A stretch of 64,000 nt of DNA, taken from contig DASPQV010000051.1 in NCBI GenBank assembly GCA_035624785.1, positions 62,001 through 126,000 of the forward strand, given 5' to 3'. The position numbers and the translations under genes are program-made. Within the stretch, counting starts at the first letter, position 1, and each line of letters begins with the position of its first letter. Origin of the DNA: JAJZNI01 sp035624785. GTDB taxonomy: Bacteria; Chloroflexota; Dormibacteria; Aeolococcales; Aeolococcaceae. Positions 35,410 through 43,558 of the stretch are shown one piece after another. The notes under the pieces are model-generated. The model did not search any database and had not been told where the DNA came from. It worked only from the letters and a program-made list of their open reading frames with translations.

Positions 35410-36954
35410 GTGAACGAGCAGCGCACCAACCTCCTGCGCAAGCGCCGCCACGACGCCATCCACCGGGGCGGCGCCGCCCAGCGCGCTCAGCATCCCAAGG
35501 GCAAGCTGACGGCGCGGGAGCGGATCGACCGGCTCCTGGACCCCGGGTCCTTCACCGAGATCGATCTCTTCGCGGTGCACCGGACCAGCGGCTTCGGCAT
35601 GGAGGAGCGCCGCGTCCCCGGCGACGGGGTGGTCACCGGTTGGGGGACCATCGACGCCAGAAGGGTCTTCGTGTTCAGCCACGACGCCTCGGTGTTCGGC
35701 GGCTCGCTGGGGGAGGTCTTCGCCGAGAAGGTCGCCAAGGTGATGGATATGGCGGTGCGCACCGGCTGCCCCCTGATCGGTATCAACGACTCAGGAGGCG
35801 CGCGCATCCAGGAGGGCGTGGTCTCCCTGGCCGGCTACGCCGAGATCTTCTACCGCAACGTCCAGGCCAGCGGGGTGATCCCCCAGATCTCGGTGGTGGT
35901 CGGCCCCTGCACCGGCGGCGCCGTCTACTCGCCGGCGATCACCGACTTCATCTTCATGGTGCGGGACGTGGGTTACATGTTCATCACCGGCCCCGACGTC
36001 ATCAAGGTCACCACCGGCGAGCAGGTGGGGTTCCAAGAGCTCGGCGGCGCCGACGTCCACAACCTGAGGAGCGGCGTGGCCCATTTCGATGCCGCCACCG
36101 AGGACGAGGCCTTCGCCCAGGTGCGCAGGCTGCTCTCCTTCCTCCCCTCCAGCAACCGCGAGCAGCCACCCGACCTGGCCAGCCCCGATCCCTGCGACCG
36201 CGCCGACCCCGAGCTGCAGACGATCGTCCCGGACAGCGCCAACCAGGCCTACGACATGCGCGAGGTGATCGCCCGGGTCCTCGACGGCTCCGACTTCTGC
36301 GAGGTCATGGCCTACCACGCCCAGAACATCGTCTGCGGTTTCGGCAGGCTGGGCGGCCACACCGTCGGGGTGGTCGGCAACCAGCCCCGGGTCCTGGCCG
36401 GCGCCCTGGACATCGACGCCTCGGTCAAGGCGGCCCGATTCGTCCGCTTCTGCGACGCCTTCAACATCGCTCTGGTCACCTTCGTCGACGTCCCCGGGTT
36501 CCTGCCCGGCACCGACCAGGAGTACCGGGGGATCATCCGCCACGGCGCCAAGCTCCTCTACGCGTACTGCGAGGCGACCGTCCCCAAGCTCACCGTGATC
36601 ACCCGCAAGGCCTACGGCGGGGCCTACGACGTGATGTGCTCCAAGCACATCCGCGCCGACTTCAACGTGGCCTGGCCGTCCGCCGAGATCGCGGTCATGG
36701 GACCCCAGGGTGCGGTCAATGTGATCTTTCGCCGCGAGATCGCGGCCGCCGCCGACCCGGTGCAGCGGACCGCCGAGCTGATGGACCAGTACCGCGAGCA
36801 GTTCGCCAACCCCTACCTGGCTGCCGAGCGCGGCTACATCGACGACGTCATCGAACCCAAGAACACCCGCAGCGTCCTGATCGGGGCCCTCGAGATGGCC
36901 CGCTCCAAGCGGGTCGCCCGCCCCGACCGCAAGCACGGCAACATGCCGCTCTAG
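35410..36954 (+). CDS. pccB: Propionyl-/acyl-CoA carboxylase, carboxyltransferase (beta) subunit
   Basis: Transfers CO2 from carboxybiotin to an acyl-CoA, giving methylmalonyl-CoA from propionyl-CoA. The 514-residue length and motifs fit PccB/AccD5: SGGARIQEGV, GPCTGGAVYSPA, FVDVPGFLPGTDQE, KAYGGAYDVM, MGPQGAVNVIF. The Asp in GGAYDVM (residue ~407) matches the Asp reported to favour propionyl-CoA in Streptomyces PccB. TAGGCT (35398-35403), overlapping the mutase stop, is 6 nt before GTG 35410, hinting at an internal leaderless promoter. The biotin carboxylase/BCCP subunit is not in the window. Confidence 0.93.
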   Translation: MNEQRTNLLRKRRHDAIHRGGAAQRAQHPKGKLTARERIDRLLDPGSFTEIDLFAVHRTSGFGMEERRVPGDGVVTGWGTIDARRVFVFSHDASVFGGSLGEVFAEKVAKVMDMAVRTGCPLIGINDSGGARIQEGVVSLAGYAEIFYRNVQASGVIPQISVVVGPCTGGAVYSPAITDFIFMVRDVGYMFITGPDVIKVTTGEQVGFQELGGADVHNLRSGVAHFDAATEDEAFAQVRRLLSFLPSSNREQPPDLASPDPCDRADPELQTIVPDSANQAYDMREVIARVLDGSDFCEVMAYHAQNIVCGFGRLGGHTVGVVGNQPRVLAGALDIDASVKAARFVRFCDAFNIALVTFVDVPGFLPGTDQEYRGIIRHGAKLLYAYCEATVPKLTVITRKAYGGAYDVMCSKHIRADFNVAWPSAEIAVMGPQGAVNVIFRREIAAAADPVQRTAELMDQYREQFANPYLAAERGYIDDVIEPKNTRSVLIGALEMARSKRVARPDRKHGNMPL

Positions 36955-36961
36955 GTGGGCG

Positions 36962-38053
36962 ATGGACATCAAGCCGCGATCGGGCTGCCGGTGGGACCTC
37001 GTCGCCCTGGGTGAGGTCATGCTCCGTCTCGACCCGGGAGACCGCCGCATCACCACCGCCCGCCGCTTCGAGGTCTGGGAGGGCGGCGGAGAGTACAACG
37101 TGGCCCGCAGCCTGCGGGCCTGCTTCGGCCTGGACACCGCCCTGGTCACCGCTTTCGCCGACAACCCGGTGGGGCGCCTGCTGGAGACGCTGATACGAGC
37201 CGGCGGCGTCGATCAGAGCCACGTCGTCTGGATGCCCTACGACGGGGTGGGGCGGGTGGTGCGCAACGGCCTCAACTTCACGGAGCGCGGCTTCGGGGTG
37301 CGGGCCGGCCTGGGCTGCTCGGATCGAGGCCACAGCGCCGCCGCCCAGATCCGGGCGGGTGACGTGCCCTGGGAGGTGATCTTCAGCGGCGAGGGCGCTC
37401 GCTGGTTCCACACGGGCGGGATCTATGCCGCGCTCTCCGACTCCAGCCAGGCGGTTGCCGCCGAGGCGATGAGGGCGGCGCGCGAGGCGGGCACCGTGGT
37501 GTCGTACGACCTCAACTACCGGGCGAGCCTGTGGCGCGATCACGGCGGCCCGGAGCGAGCCCGTGAGGTGAACCGGGAACTGGTGTCGCTGGCCGATGTG
37601 CTGGTCGGCAACGAGGAGGACTACCCGGTGGCCCTCGGGGTGCCGGCAGACGGAGTCGGGGCTGAATTCTCGACACTGGATCCCGAGGCGTATGCGTCGA
37701 TGCTGAGGGATGTGCTGCGGGCTCACTCCAACCTGAAGCTGGCCGCCGTGACCCTGCGCCGCGCGACCACCGCCAGCCGCAACGATTGGGGGGCGGTCTG
37801 CAGCAGCGACGGCCGCGTCTGGGTCGCGCCTGTCTTCAGGGATCTCGAGGTCTACGACCGCGTCGGCGGCGGCGACAGCTTCGCCTCGGGGTTGTTCTAC
37901 GGACTCCTGAGCGGCGCCGATCTCGAGCGAGCGGTGCACCTGGGTGTCGCCCACGGCGCCCTGGCCATGACGACCCCGGGCGACGCCTCCATGGTCACCC
38001 TGGCCGAGGTCGAAGCGCTGGTCCGGGGCGGCGGCGCCCGGATCAGCCGCTAG
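36962..38053 (+). CDS. PfkB-family sugar kinase, 2-keto-3-deoxygluconate kinase-like
   Basis: Ribokinase-fold kinase of 363 residues. The N-terminal start VALGEVMLRLDPGD and the GGGEYNVARSLRACFGLDTA region resemble KdgK. The catalytic loop YDRVGGGDSFASGLFYGLL is the PfkB signature with GGGD in place of GAGD and the catalytic Asp kept. VSYDLNYRASLW and LVGNEEDYPVALG are also typical. Likely phosphorylates 2-keto-3-deoxygluconate or a related keto-sugar acid. It starts 7 nt after pccB, so probably shares its transcript, though there is no metabolic link. No aldolase partner is nearby. Confidence 0.85.
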   Translation: MDIKPRSGCRWDLVALGEVMLRLDPGDRRITTARRFEVWEGGGEYNVARSLRACFGLDTALVTAFADNPVGRLLETLIRAGGVDQSHVVWMPYDGVGRVVRNGLNFTERGFGVRAGLGCSDRGHSAAAQIRAGDVPWEVIFSGEGARWFHTGGIYAALSDSSQAVAAEAMRAAREAGTVVSYDLNYRASLWRDHGGPERAREVNRELVSLADVLVGNEEDYPVALGVPADGVGAEFSTLDPEAYASMLRDVLRAHSNLKLAAVTLRRATTASRNDWGAVCSSDGRVWVAPVFRDLEVYDRVGGGDSFASGLFYGLLSGADLERAVHLGVAHGALAMTTPGDASMVTLAEVEALVRGGGARISR

Positions 38054-38081
38054 GGTGCCGCCGCGGGCAGAGCTCGCGGGA

Positions 38082-39290
38082 TCAGCGGTCGTGAGGTGAG
38101 GGCTCCGAGCCGTCGCCGGCCGGCTCGCCGAAGGCGGCGACGTAGGCGGGATCGGCTCGACCCTGGGTGTGATGGATGTAGGGGACCAGGACGCGGGCGA
38201 TCAGCACCTGGATGGCTGCCGCGATGGGGATGGCCAGGAGGGCCCCCAGCACGCCGGCCAGAGCCCAGCCGACCAGCAGCGCCACCACCACGGCGAGGGC
38301 GGGCAGGGCCAGGACCCGCCCCATCATCACCGGCACGATGGTGTTCTGGTCGACCAGCTGGATCACCACGATGACCGCCAGCACCAGCAGGGCGAAACCC
38401 GGCGAGACGGTGAACCCCAGGAGCACCGGCGGGATGCCCCCGAGGAAGGGGCCGATCATCGGGATCGCCGCGGTGATGCCGGCGAAGATGCCGAGCAGCA
38501 CCGGGCTGGGCAGCCCGAGGAGGGCGCACGCGCCTCCGGTGACGATGCCGACGACCACCATGTTGATCGCCACCGCGCGCACGTAGCCGCCCATCCTGAA
38601 GCCGATCTCGCGCAGCACGTCGGAGGCGAGCGGCTGCGCCCGCGGTGGGAAGAGGTCGACCACGAAGGACTTCAGCCGTCCCGCCGTGGTGAGCCAGAGG
38701 AAGGTGATCACCAGCACCAGGATCAGCGAGCCGACCGCGCCCGCGATGGTCCCGCCGATGGCGAGCAGGTACTGGCCGGCCTGGCCCAGCAGCCCCTCGA
38801 CCTGGCTTCCCAGCTGGGTGTTGGTGATCCCCAGGTGCTTCTCGACGCTGCCGATGAGGTTGACGGCGTTCGTCTGGTACTGATGGAAATGGCCGGCCAG
38901 GCTGGTAGCCTCGCTCACCACCGGCTGCACCAGGAGCGTCACCACCAGGGTGACCAGTACCAGCAGCCCCACGTAGACCGCGAAGATGGCGACCATGCGC
39001 GGGAGGTGAAGGTCCTGGAGACGCTGCACCGGCGGCCGGATGCCCTCGGCGATGACCACGGCGATCAGGAAGTCGAGCACCAGGCCGAAGACCTGGGCCA
39101 GCAGCACGATCAGGCCGACGACGGCAAGGGTCAGAAGCGCCGCCGCCACCAGGGTCCGCAGGCGGACCACCGGACGCGCCTCCCGCCGGCTCGCCGGGGG
39201 GTGCGCTCCCGGAGTGGGGGAGCGGGCCGGCTCCGCCGCTGGCGCCGCCTGAGGAGCGGCGGTCGCCACCGGCTCGGTCACCTGGGACAT
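38082..39290 (-). CDS. AI-2E (PerM/TqsA) family transporter
   Basis: 402-residue polytopic membrane protein of the AI-2E transporter family. A Pro/Ala-rich cytoplasmic tail (about 1-40) precedes the first helices. A soluble stretch follows (HFHQYQTNAVNLIGSVEKHL), then the family's C-terminal block with AAIPMIGPFLGGIPPVLLG and VQLVDQNTIVPVMMG-like sequence. Members export autoinducer-2 or act as Na+/H+ antiporters or permeases of unknown substrate; none can be chosen here. TAGGGT lies 9 nt before ATG 39290 on the minus strand. It is convergent with the sugar kinase. Confidence 0.9.
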   Translation of the reverse strand: MSQVTEPVATAAPQAAPAAEPARSPTPGAHPPASRREARPVVRLRTLVAAALLTLAVVGLIVLLAQVFGLVLDFLIAVVIAEGIRPPVQRLQDLHLPRMVAIFAVYVGLLVLVTLVVTLLVQPVVSEATSLAGHFHQYQTNAVNLIGSVEKHLGITNTQLGSQVEGLLGQAGQYLLAIGGTIAGAVGSLILVLVITFLWLTTAGRLKSFVVDLFPPRAQPLASDVLREIGFRMGGYVRAVAINMVVVGIVTGGACALLGLPSPVLLGIFAGITAAIPMIGPFLGGIPPVLLGFTVSPGFALLVLAVIVVIQLVDQNTIVPVMMGRVLALPALAVVVALLVGWALAGVLGALLAIPIAAAIQVLIARVLVPYIHHTQGRADPAYVAAFGEPAGDGSEPSPHDR

Positions 39291-39345
39291 GGTCGAAACA
39301 CCCTACGCCAGTCGATGACTCCCGTGGTGCATCGCTTGCCCCTGC

Positions 39346-40035
39346 CTACAGGTTGGTGAGGCGCACTCCGACCGACCGGTGGGCCAGCCGGTTGACGCTG
39401 AGCAGGAGCACGGTGAGCTGCTCGGTGAGACGAGCCACCCGGAGCGCCCCGGCGTCGACCGCGCGCACACCTGGTATCAGCTCGGCCAGCCGCGCCACCT
39501 CCCGCTTGGCCTCGAGGTCGTCGCCGCAGATCAGGATGTCCTCGTCGAGCCGGCGATCCCAGCGGCTCAGATGGGCGCTGCTCACAGTGTGGAATCCGGC
39601 CACGATGCGGCTTCCGGGCAGCAGCGCGGCGGCCTGCTCTGCCGCCGATCCTTCGGCCAGCCCGACCGGCTGCGGCCCGCCGCTGGGGTCGAACCGCACC
39701 GGGACGGCGGTGCTGACCACCACCTTGCCGCGCAGCGGCTCGGCGAGGGCGGGAAGGAGATCCGCCTGGCCCTCGTACGGCACCGTGATGAACGCGAGCC
39801 TGCCGGTCGCGGCCGCGTCGGCGTTGTCGGCGCCGCTGACCGGCGCCCCACCCCCGGCCTCGGCGAGGCGCCTCTGGATCTCCACGGCCCGCGCCTCGGC
39901 GCGCCCCCGCTCCCGAGATCCGATCACCACGGGTACCCCGGCTCGGGCCAGCCGGAGGGCGAGGCCCGGACCCAGCCGTCCGGTGCCGCCGACCATGGCG
40001 ACGGGCCCAGGGGGAGGCTCAGATGCGGAGACCAC
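39346..40035 (-). CDS. npdG: NADPH-dependent F420 reductase
   Basis: F420H2:NADP+ oxidoreductase (Fno/NpdG family), 229 residues, passing hydride between coenzyme F420 and NADP. Nucleotide loop VAMVGGTGRLGPGLALRLARAG and the phosphate-binding VIGSRERGRAEA are characteristic; FITVPYEGQ and IVAGFHTVSS are further family motifs. The frame opens at 40770, but AGGGAG about 5 nt before GTG 40035 and the family N-terminus set the start. Its presence implies F420 use, consistent with Actinomycetota, Chloroflexota or Dormibacterota. Confidence 0.9.
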   Translation of the reverse strand: MVSASEPPPGPVAMVGGTGRLGPGLALRLARAGVPVVIGSRERGRAEARAVEIQRRLAEAGGGAPVSGADNADAAATGRLAFITVPYEGQADLLPALAEPLRGKVVVSTAVPVRFDPSGGPQPVGLAEGSAAEQAAALLPGSRIVAGFHTVSSAHLSRWDRRLDEDILICGDDLEAKREVARLAELIPGVRAVDAGALRVARLTEQLTVLLLSVNRLAHRSVGVRLTNL

Positions 40036-40146
40036 GGCAGCTCCCTGTCCGGGCCGACCACCGGCGCTCCCGGCTCCCGGCCCTGGGGCCAGTCTAGGAA
40101 TCCCCGGCACCCGGAGGCGGTCATCGTTCGGGCACAATTCGGCGGC

Positions 40147-41097
40147 ATGGAGCTCCGTCGTGTCGGTGAATCCGGCCTCGAGGTCTCGGTGGTCGGAGTC
40201 GGCTGCAACCAATTCGGGCGCCGGGTGGATGCCGCCGGCGTCGCTCGCATCGTCCGCACCGCGCTCGACGCCGGTGTGACCCTGTTCGACACCGCTGACA
40301 GCTATGCCCGGGGCGAGTCCGAGCGGCTGCTGGGGGCGGCGCTGCGGGGGCGCCGGGACGAGGCCATCGTGGCCACCAAGGTGGGCGCCCAGGTCGGCGA
40401 CAGCCCGTACAGTGGTGGTGCGTCGCGGCGCCACATCCTGAGAGCTGTGGACGACAGCCTGCGCCGGCTGGGGACCGACTGGATCGACCTCTACCAGGTT
40501 CACTTCCCGGATGCCGACACCCCGATCGAGGAGACCCTCTCCTGCCTCGACGACCTGGTCCGGGAGGGGAAGGTGCGCTACATCGGCTGCTCCAACTTCA
40601 GCGGCTGGCAGATCGCGGACGCAGATTGGACCGCTTATCACCACCGATTCGGCCGGTTCATCAGCGCTCAGAACGAGTACAGCCTGCTCAACCGCGGCGC
40701 GGAGGCGGAGATCGCCCCGGCGTGCGAGCACTTTGGGCTGGGGCTCATCCCGTATTTCCCGCTCGCCCACGGGATGCTCACCGGCCGGTACCGGAGGGGT
40801 GAGACGGCTGCGGAGGGCAGCCGCCTCGCCGGGCAGGAGGGGGCCGAGCTGCTCACCGACGCCAACTTCGACGTGGTCGAGGGCCTCGCCGCCTATGCCC
40901 GGCGCAAGGGCACGGACCTGCTCGGCGTGGCCATCGGCGGCCTGCTGGCACAGCCCGCGGTGATCTCGGTCATCGCCGGGGTGAGCCGCTCGGAGCAGGT
41001 GGTGGCCAACGTCGCCGCCGCCGATTGGCAGCCGGCAGCCGAGGATCTTGCCGAGCTCGACGGGATCGCGCCCTCGCGGCGTCCCGCCGGGTCCTGA
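40147..41097 (+). CDS. Aldo/keto reductase
   Basis: 316-residue AKR enzyme, distinct from the one at 12744. Tetrad: Asp/Tyr in FDTADSYARGESE, Lys in IVATKVGAQ, His in DLYQVHFPD. The ending around VISVIAGVSRSEQVVANV holds the NADPH-binding site. It resembles the YdhF/general-stress-like AKR branch that carries a GCSNFSGWQI motif. ATG 40147 has CACAAT 8 nt upstream and no ribosome binding site, so probably leaderless. It is divergent from the F420 reductase. Substrate unknown. Confidence 0.92.
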   Translation: MELRRVGESGLEVSVVGVGCNQFGRRVDAAGVARIVRTALDAGVTLFDTADSYARGESERLLGAALRGRRDEAIVATKVGAQVGDSPYSGGASRRHILRAVDDSLRRLGTDWIDLYQVHFPDADTPIEETLSCLDDLVREGKVRYIGCSNFSGWQIADADWTAYHHRFGRFISAQNEYSLLNRGAEAEIAPACEHFGLGLIPYFPLAHGMLTGRYRRGETAAEGSRLAGQEGAELLTDANFDVVEGLAAYARRKGTDLLGVAIGGLLAQPAVISVIAGVSRSEQVVANVAAADWQPAAEDLAELDGIAPSRRPAGS

Positions 41098-41263
41098 CGG
41101 CGCGGTTCAGCCCTGCGGGCCCTCATGGGAGCCGCCGCGGCCACGCGGCTGTCGGTGGTCAGCACGGCGCAGCCGCGCCGCTGCGCAAGCACGACGTGGA
41201 GCGCATCGGGGACGCGCAGGTTGTCTCGAAGCTCCCAGGCGCGCTCCGCCTACACTGCGATCC

Positions 41264-42478
41264 GTGAAGCTCCTCGAGCACCAGGCCAAGCGGCAATTCG
41301 CCCGGGCCGGCATCGAGGTCCCCGCCGGAAGGCTGGCCAGGACGCCCGAGGAGGCGGCCCAGGCGGCTCGGGAGCTGGGCAGGGTGGCCGTCAAAGCCCA
41401 GGTCCCCATCGGCGGCCGTGGCAAGGCCGGCGGCATCGCCGTCGTCGATACGCCGGAGCAGGCAAGCCGCGAGGCGGCCCGCATCCTCGCCATGGAGATC
41501 CGGGGCTACCCGGTCCGGTCCGTCTGGTGCGAGGTCGGACTGGAGATCGCCCACGAGCTCTACCTGGGAATCACCTTGGACCGCGAGCGCCGGCGGCTGG
41601 TGCTCATCCTTTCGGCGGCGGGTGGGATGGAGATCGAGCAGGTGGCCGCGGAGGCGCCGGAGCGGATCGCCAAGCTCTGGCCCGACCCACTGAGCGGACC
41701 CCATCCCTTCGAGATCCGGGAGGCCGCCTTAGCGGCCCTGGCGCATGCGCCGGCCCTTGCCGCCCAGCGCGGGCGGCTCGCCGGTGCCCTCGTTCCCCTG
41801 GCCCTGACCCTGCACCGCCTCGCCCTCGACACCGACGCGCTGACCTGCGAGATCAACCCCCTGGCCCTCAGCGCCGGCGGCCGGCTGATCGCCGCTGACG
41901 GCAAGCTCGAGGTCGACGAGAACGCCGAATACCGGCACCAGGACCTGGCGGCCGAGCTGGCCCGCGACCTCCAGGGCGACGACGGCCGGACCGGTGATGA
42001 CCCCTTCGAGGCGGAGGCGAGGCGGCGCGGTCTCACCTACGTCCACCTCCCCGGGGGGACCATCGGCTGCATCGGCAACGGCGCCGGCCTGGTGATGAAC
42101 ACCCTGGACCTGGTCAAGCAGATGGGAGGCAGCCCCAACAACTTCCTGGACATCGGTGGTGGCGCCGGCGCCGACAAGGTCAGGGCCGCCATGGAGATGG
42201 TGCTCAGCGATCCTGACGTCAAGGGGGTCTTCATCAACGTCTTCGGGGGCATCACCCGGGGCGACGAGGTGGCTCGGGGGATCATCCGCGCCCGGGACGA
42301 GCTGGATGTTGGGGTCCCGATGGTGGTGAGGATGACCGGGACCAACGAGGAGGAGGGTCGCCGGCTCCTCAACGAGGCCGGCATCGTGCCCGGCACCAGC
42401 GCTCCCGAGGCGGCCCGGCAGATCGTCGCCCTGGTGGACGGCGAGCCGACCGCTGGTCCGAGCATGGGCGCCGTCTGA
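41264..42478 (+). CDS. sucC: Succinyl-CoA synthetase, beta subunit
   Basis: ATP-grasp subunit that, with SucD, interconverts succinyl-CoA and succinate with nucleotide phosphorylation in the TCA cycle. Motifs: KLLEHQAKRQFARAGIEVP at the start, VPIGGRGKAGG, CEINPLAL, LDIGGGAGADKV, FINVFGGITRGDEVA, VRMTGTNEEEGR. The 404-residue length is normal. GTG 41264 is set by homology; TACACT (41251-41256) is 7 nt upstream with no Shine-Dalgarno, so the transcript is probably leaderless. It overlaps sucD by one base (TGATG). ATP or GTP preference cannot be decided. Confidence 0.96.
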   Translation: MKLLEHQAKRQFARAGIEVPAGRLARTPEEAAQAARELGRVAVKAQVPIGGRGKAGGIAVVDTPEQASREAARILAMEIRGYPVRSVWCEVGLEIAHELYLGITLDRERRRLVLILSAAGGMEIEQVAAEAPERIAKLWPDPLSGPHPFEIREAALAALAHAPALAAQRGRLAGALVPLALTLHRLALDTDALTCEINPLALSAGGRLIAADGKLEVDENAEYRHQDLAAELARDLQGDDGRTGDDPFEAEARRRGLTYVHLPGGTIGCIGNGAGLVMNTLDLVKQMGGSPNNFLDIGGGAGADKVRAAMEMVLSDPDVKGVFINVFGGITRGDEVARGIIRARDELDVGVPMVVRMTGTNEEEGRRLLNEAGIVPGTSAPEAARQIVALVDGEPTAGPSMGAV

Positions 42479-43368
42479 TGTCCATCCTGATCGACAGCTC
42501 CACCCGGGTGCTGGTGCAGGGGCTGACCGGCAGGGAGGGCAGCTTCCACACCCAGCAGATGCAGGCCTACGGCACCCAGGTGGTTGCCGGGATGGTTCCC
42601 GGGCGCGGCGGATCCGAGGCGCTCGGCGTGCCCATCTTCGACACGGTCGCCGACGCCGTGGCCAGCACCGGCGCCGACGCCAGCCTGGTCATCGTCCCGC
42701 CCGCGTTCGCCGCCGACGCGGTCATGGAGGCCGCGGCTGCGGGCCTCCGGCTGGTGGTCTGCGTCACCGAGGGGATCCCGGTCCTGGACGTGGTCCGGGC
42801 CGTCGGATACGTGTCCAGGACCGGCACCCGCCTCATCGGGCCCAACTGCCCTGGGGTGATGACCCCGGGGCAATCCAAGATCGGCTTCATCCCCAACCAC
42901 GTCGGGCGCGCCGGCCGGGTCGGCGTCGTCGCCCGCAGCGGCACCCTCACCTACGAGGTCATCCAGGGCCTGTCGGCGGCGGGGCTCGGCGAGAGCACCG
43001 CGGTGGGCATCGGGGGCGACCCGGTGCTGGGCTCCACCTTCGTCGACATCCTTCCCCTCTTCGCGGCCGACCCTCGGACCGAGGCGGTTGTCCTGGTGGG
43101 GGAGATCGGGGGCTCCGACGAGGAGCGGGCGGCCGAGTGGATGACCGCCACCGGCTTCGGGAAGCCGGTCATCGCCTTCATCAGCGGCCGGACGGCGCCG
43201 CCCGGGAAGCGGATGGGCCACGCCGGCGCCATCATCAGCGGGGGCACCGGATCGGCGCAGGGCAAGATCGACGCCCTGCGGGCCGCGGGGGCCTCGATCG
43301 CCGACACCATCGAGGACGTCGTCAGGCTCGCCGGCGAGAGGCTGGGAGCTCAGCTCCTCCCCCGCTAG
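42478..43368 (+). CDS. sucD: Succinyl-CoA synthetase, alpha subunit
   Basis: CoA-binding and phosphohistidine subunit, 296 residues. The CoA-binding loop is QGLTGREGSFH, IGPNCPGVMTPGQSKIGFIP is the family signature, and the phosphorylated His is in GKRMGHAGAIISGG near residue 247. Translation is coupled to sucC by TGATG. A dispersed repeat lies in the convergent gap downstream. Succinyl-CoA produced by the mutase cluster at 33-37 kb would be consumed here. Confidence 0.96.
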   Translation: MSILIDSSTRVLVQGLTGREGSFHTQQMQAYGTQVVAGMVPGRGGSEALGVPIFDTVADAVASTGADASLVIVPPAFAADAVMEAAAAGLRLVVCVTEGIPVLDVVRAVGYVSRTGTRLIGPNCPGVMTPGQSKIGFIPNHVGRAGRVGVVARSGTLTYEVIQGLSAAGLGESTAVGIGGDPVLGSTFVDILPLFAADPRTEAVVLVGEIGGSDEERAAEWMTATGFGKPVIAFISGRTAPPGKRMGHAGAIISGGTGSAQGKIDALRAAGASIADTIEDVVRLAGERLGAQLLPR

Positions 43369-43502
43369 CGCCGAGCCTCGGCTCGGGAGGCCCCACGGGT
43401 TCCTGCCATCCGCGTCCACAACCGGGTGCAGGAACGCGCCCCTCCCCGGTCGGGGTCCCGACCGGGGCTCGACCCTCGGTGGCGAGCTGGGCGGCCATCC
43501 CC

Positions 43503-43558
43503 TCCCTGGCTCCGTTGGCCTGGCCGGCAACCGGAAACCCACCTCCGAGCCGGTGCGC
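43503..43558. repeat. Dispersed intergenic repeat, copy B
   Basis: Contains GGCCTGGCCGGCAACCGGAA followed by CCCACCTCCGAGCCGGTGC, sharing its core with copies A and C. It lies between the convergent sucD and diguanylate-cyclase genes and may fold around CCGGCAACCGG. Confidence 0.6.
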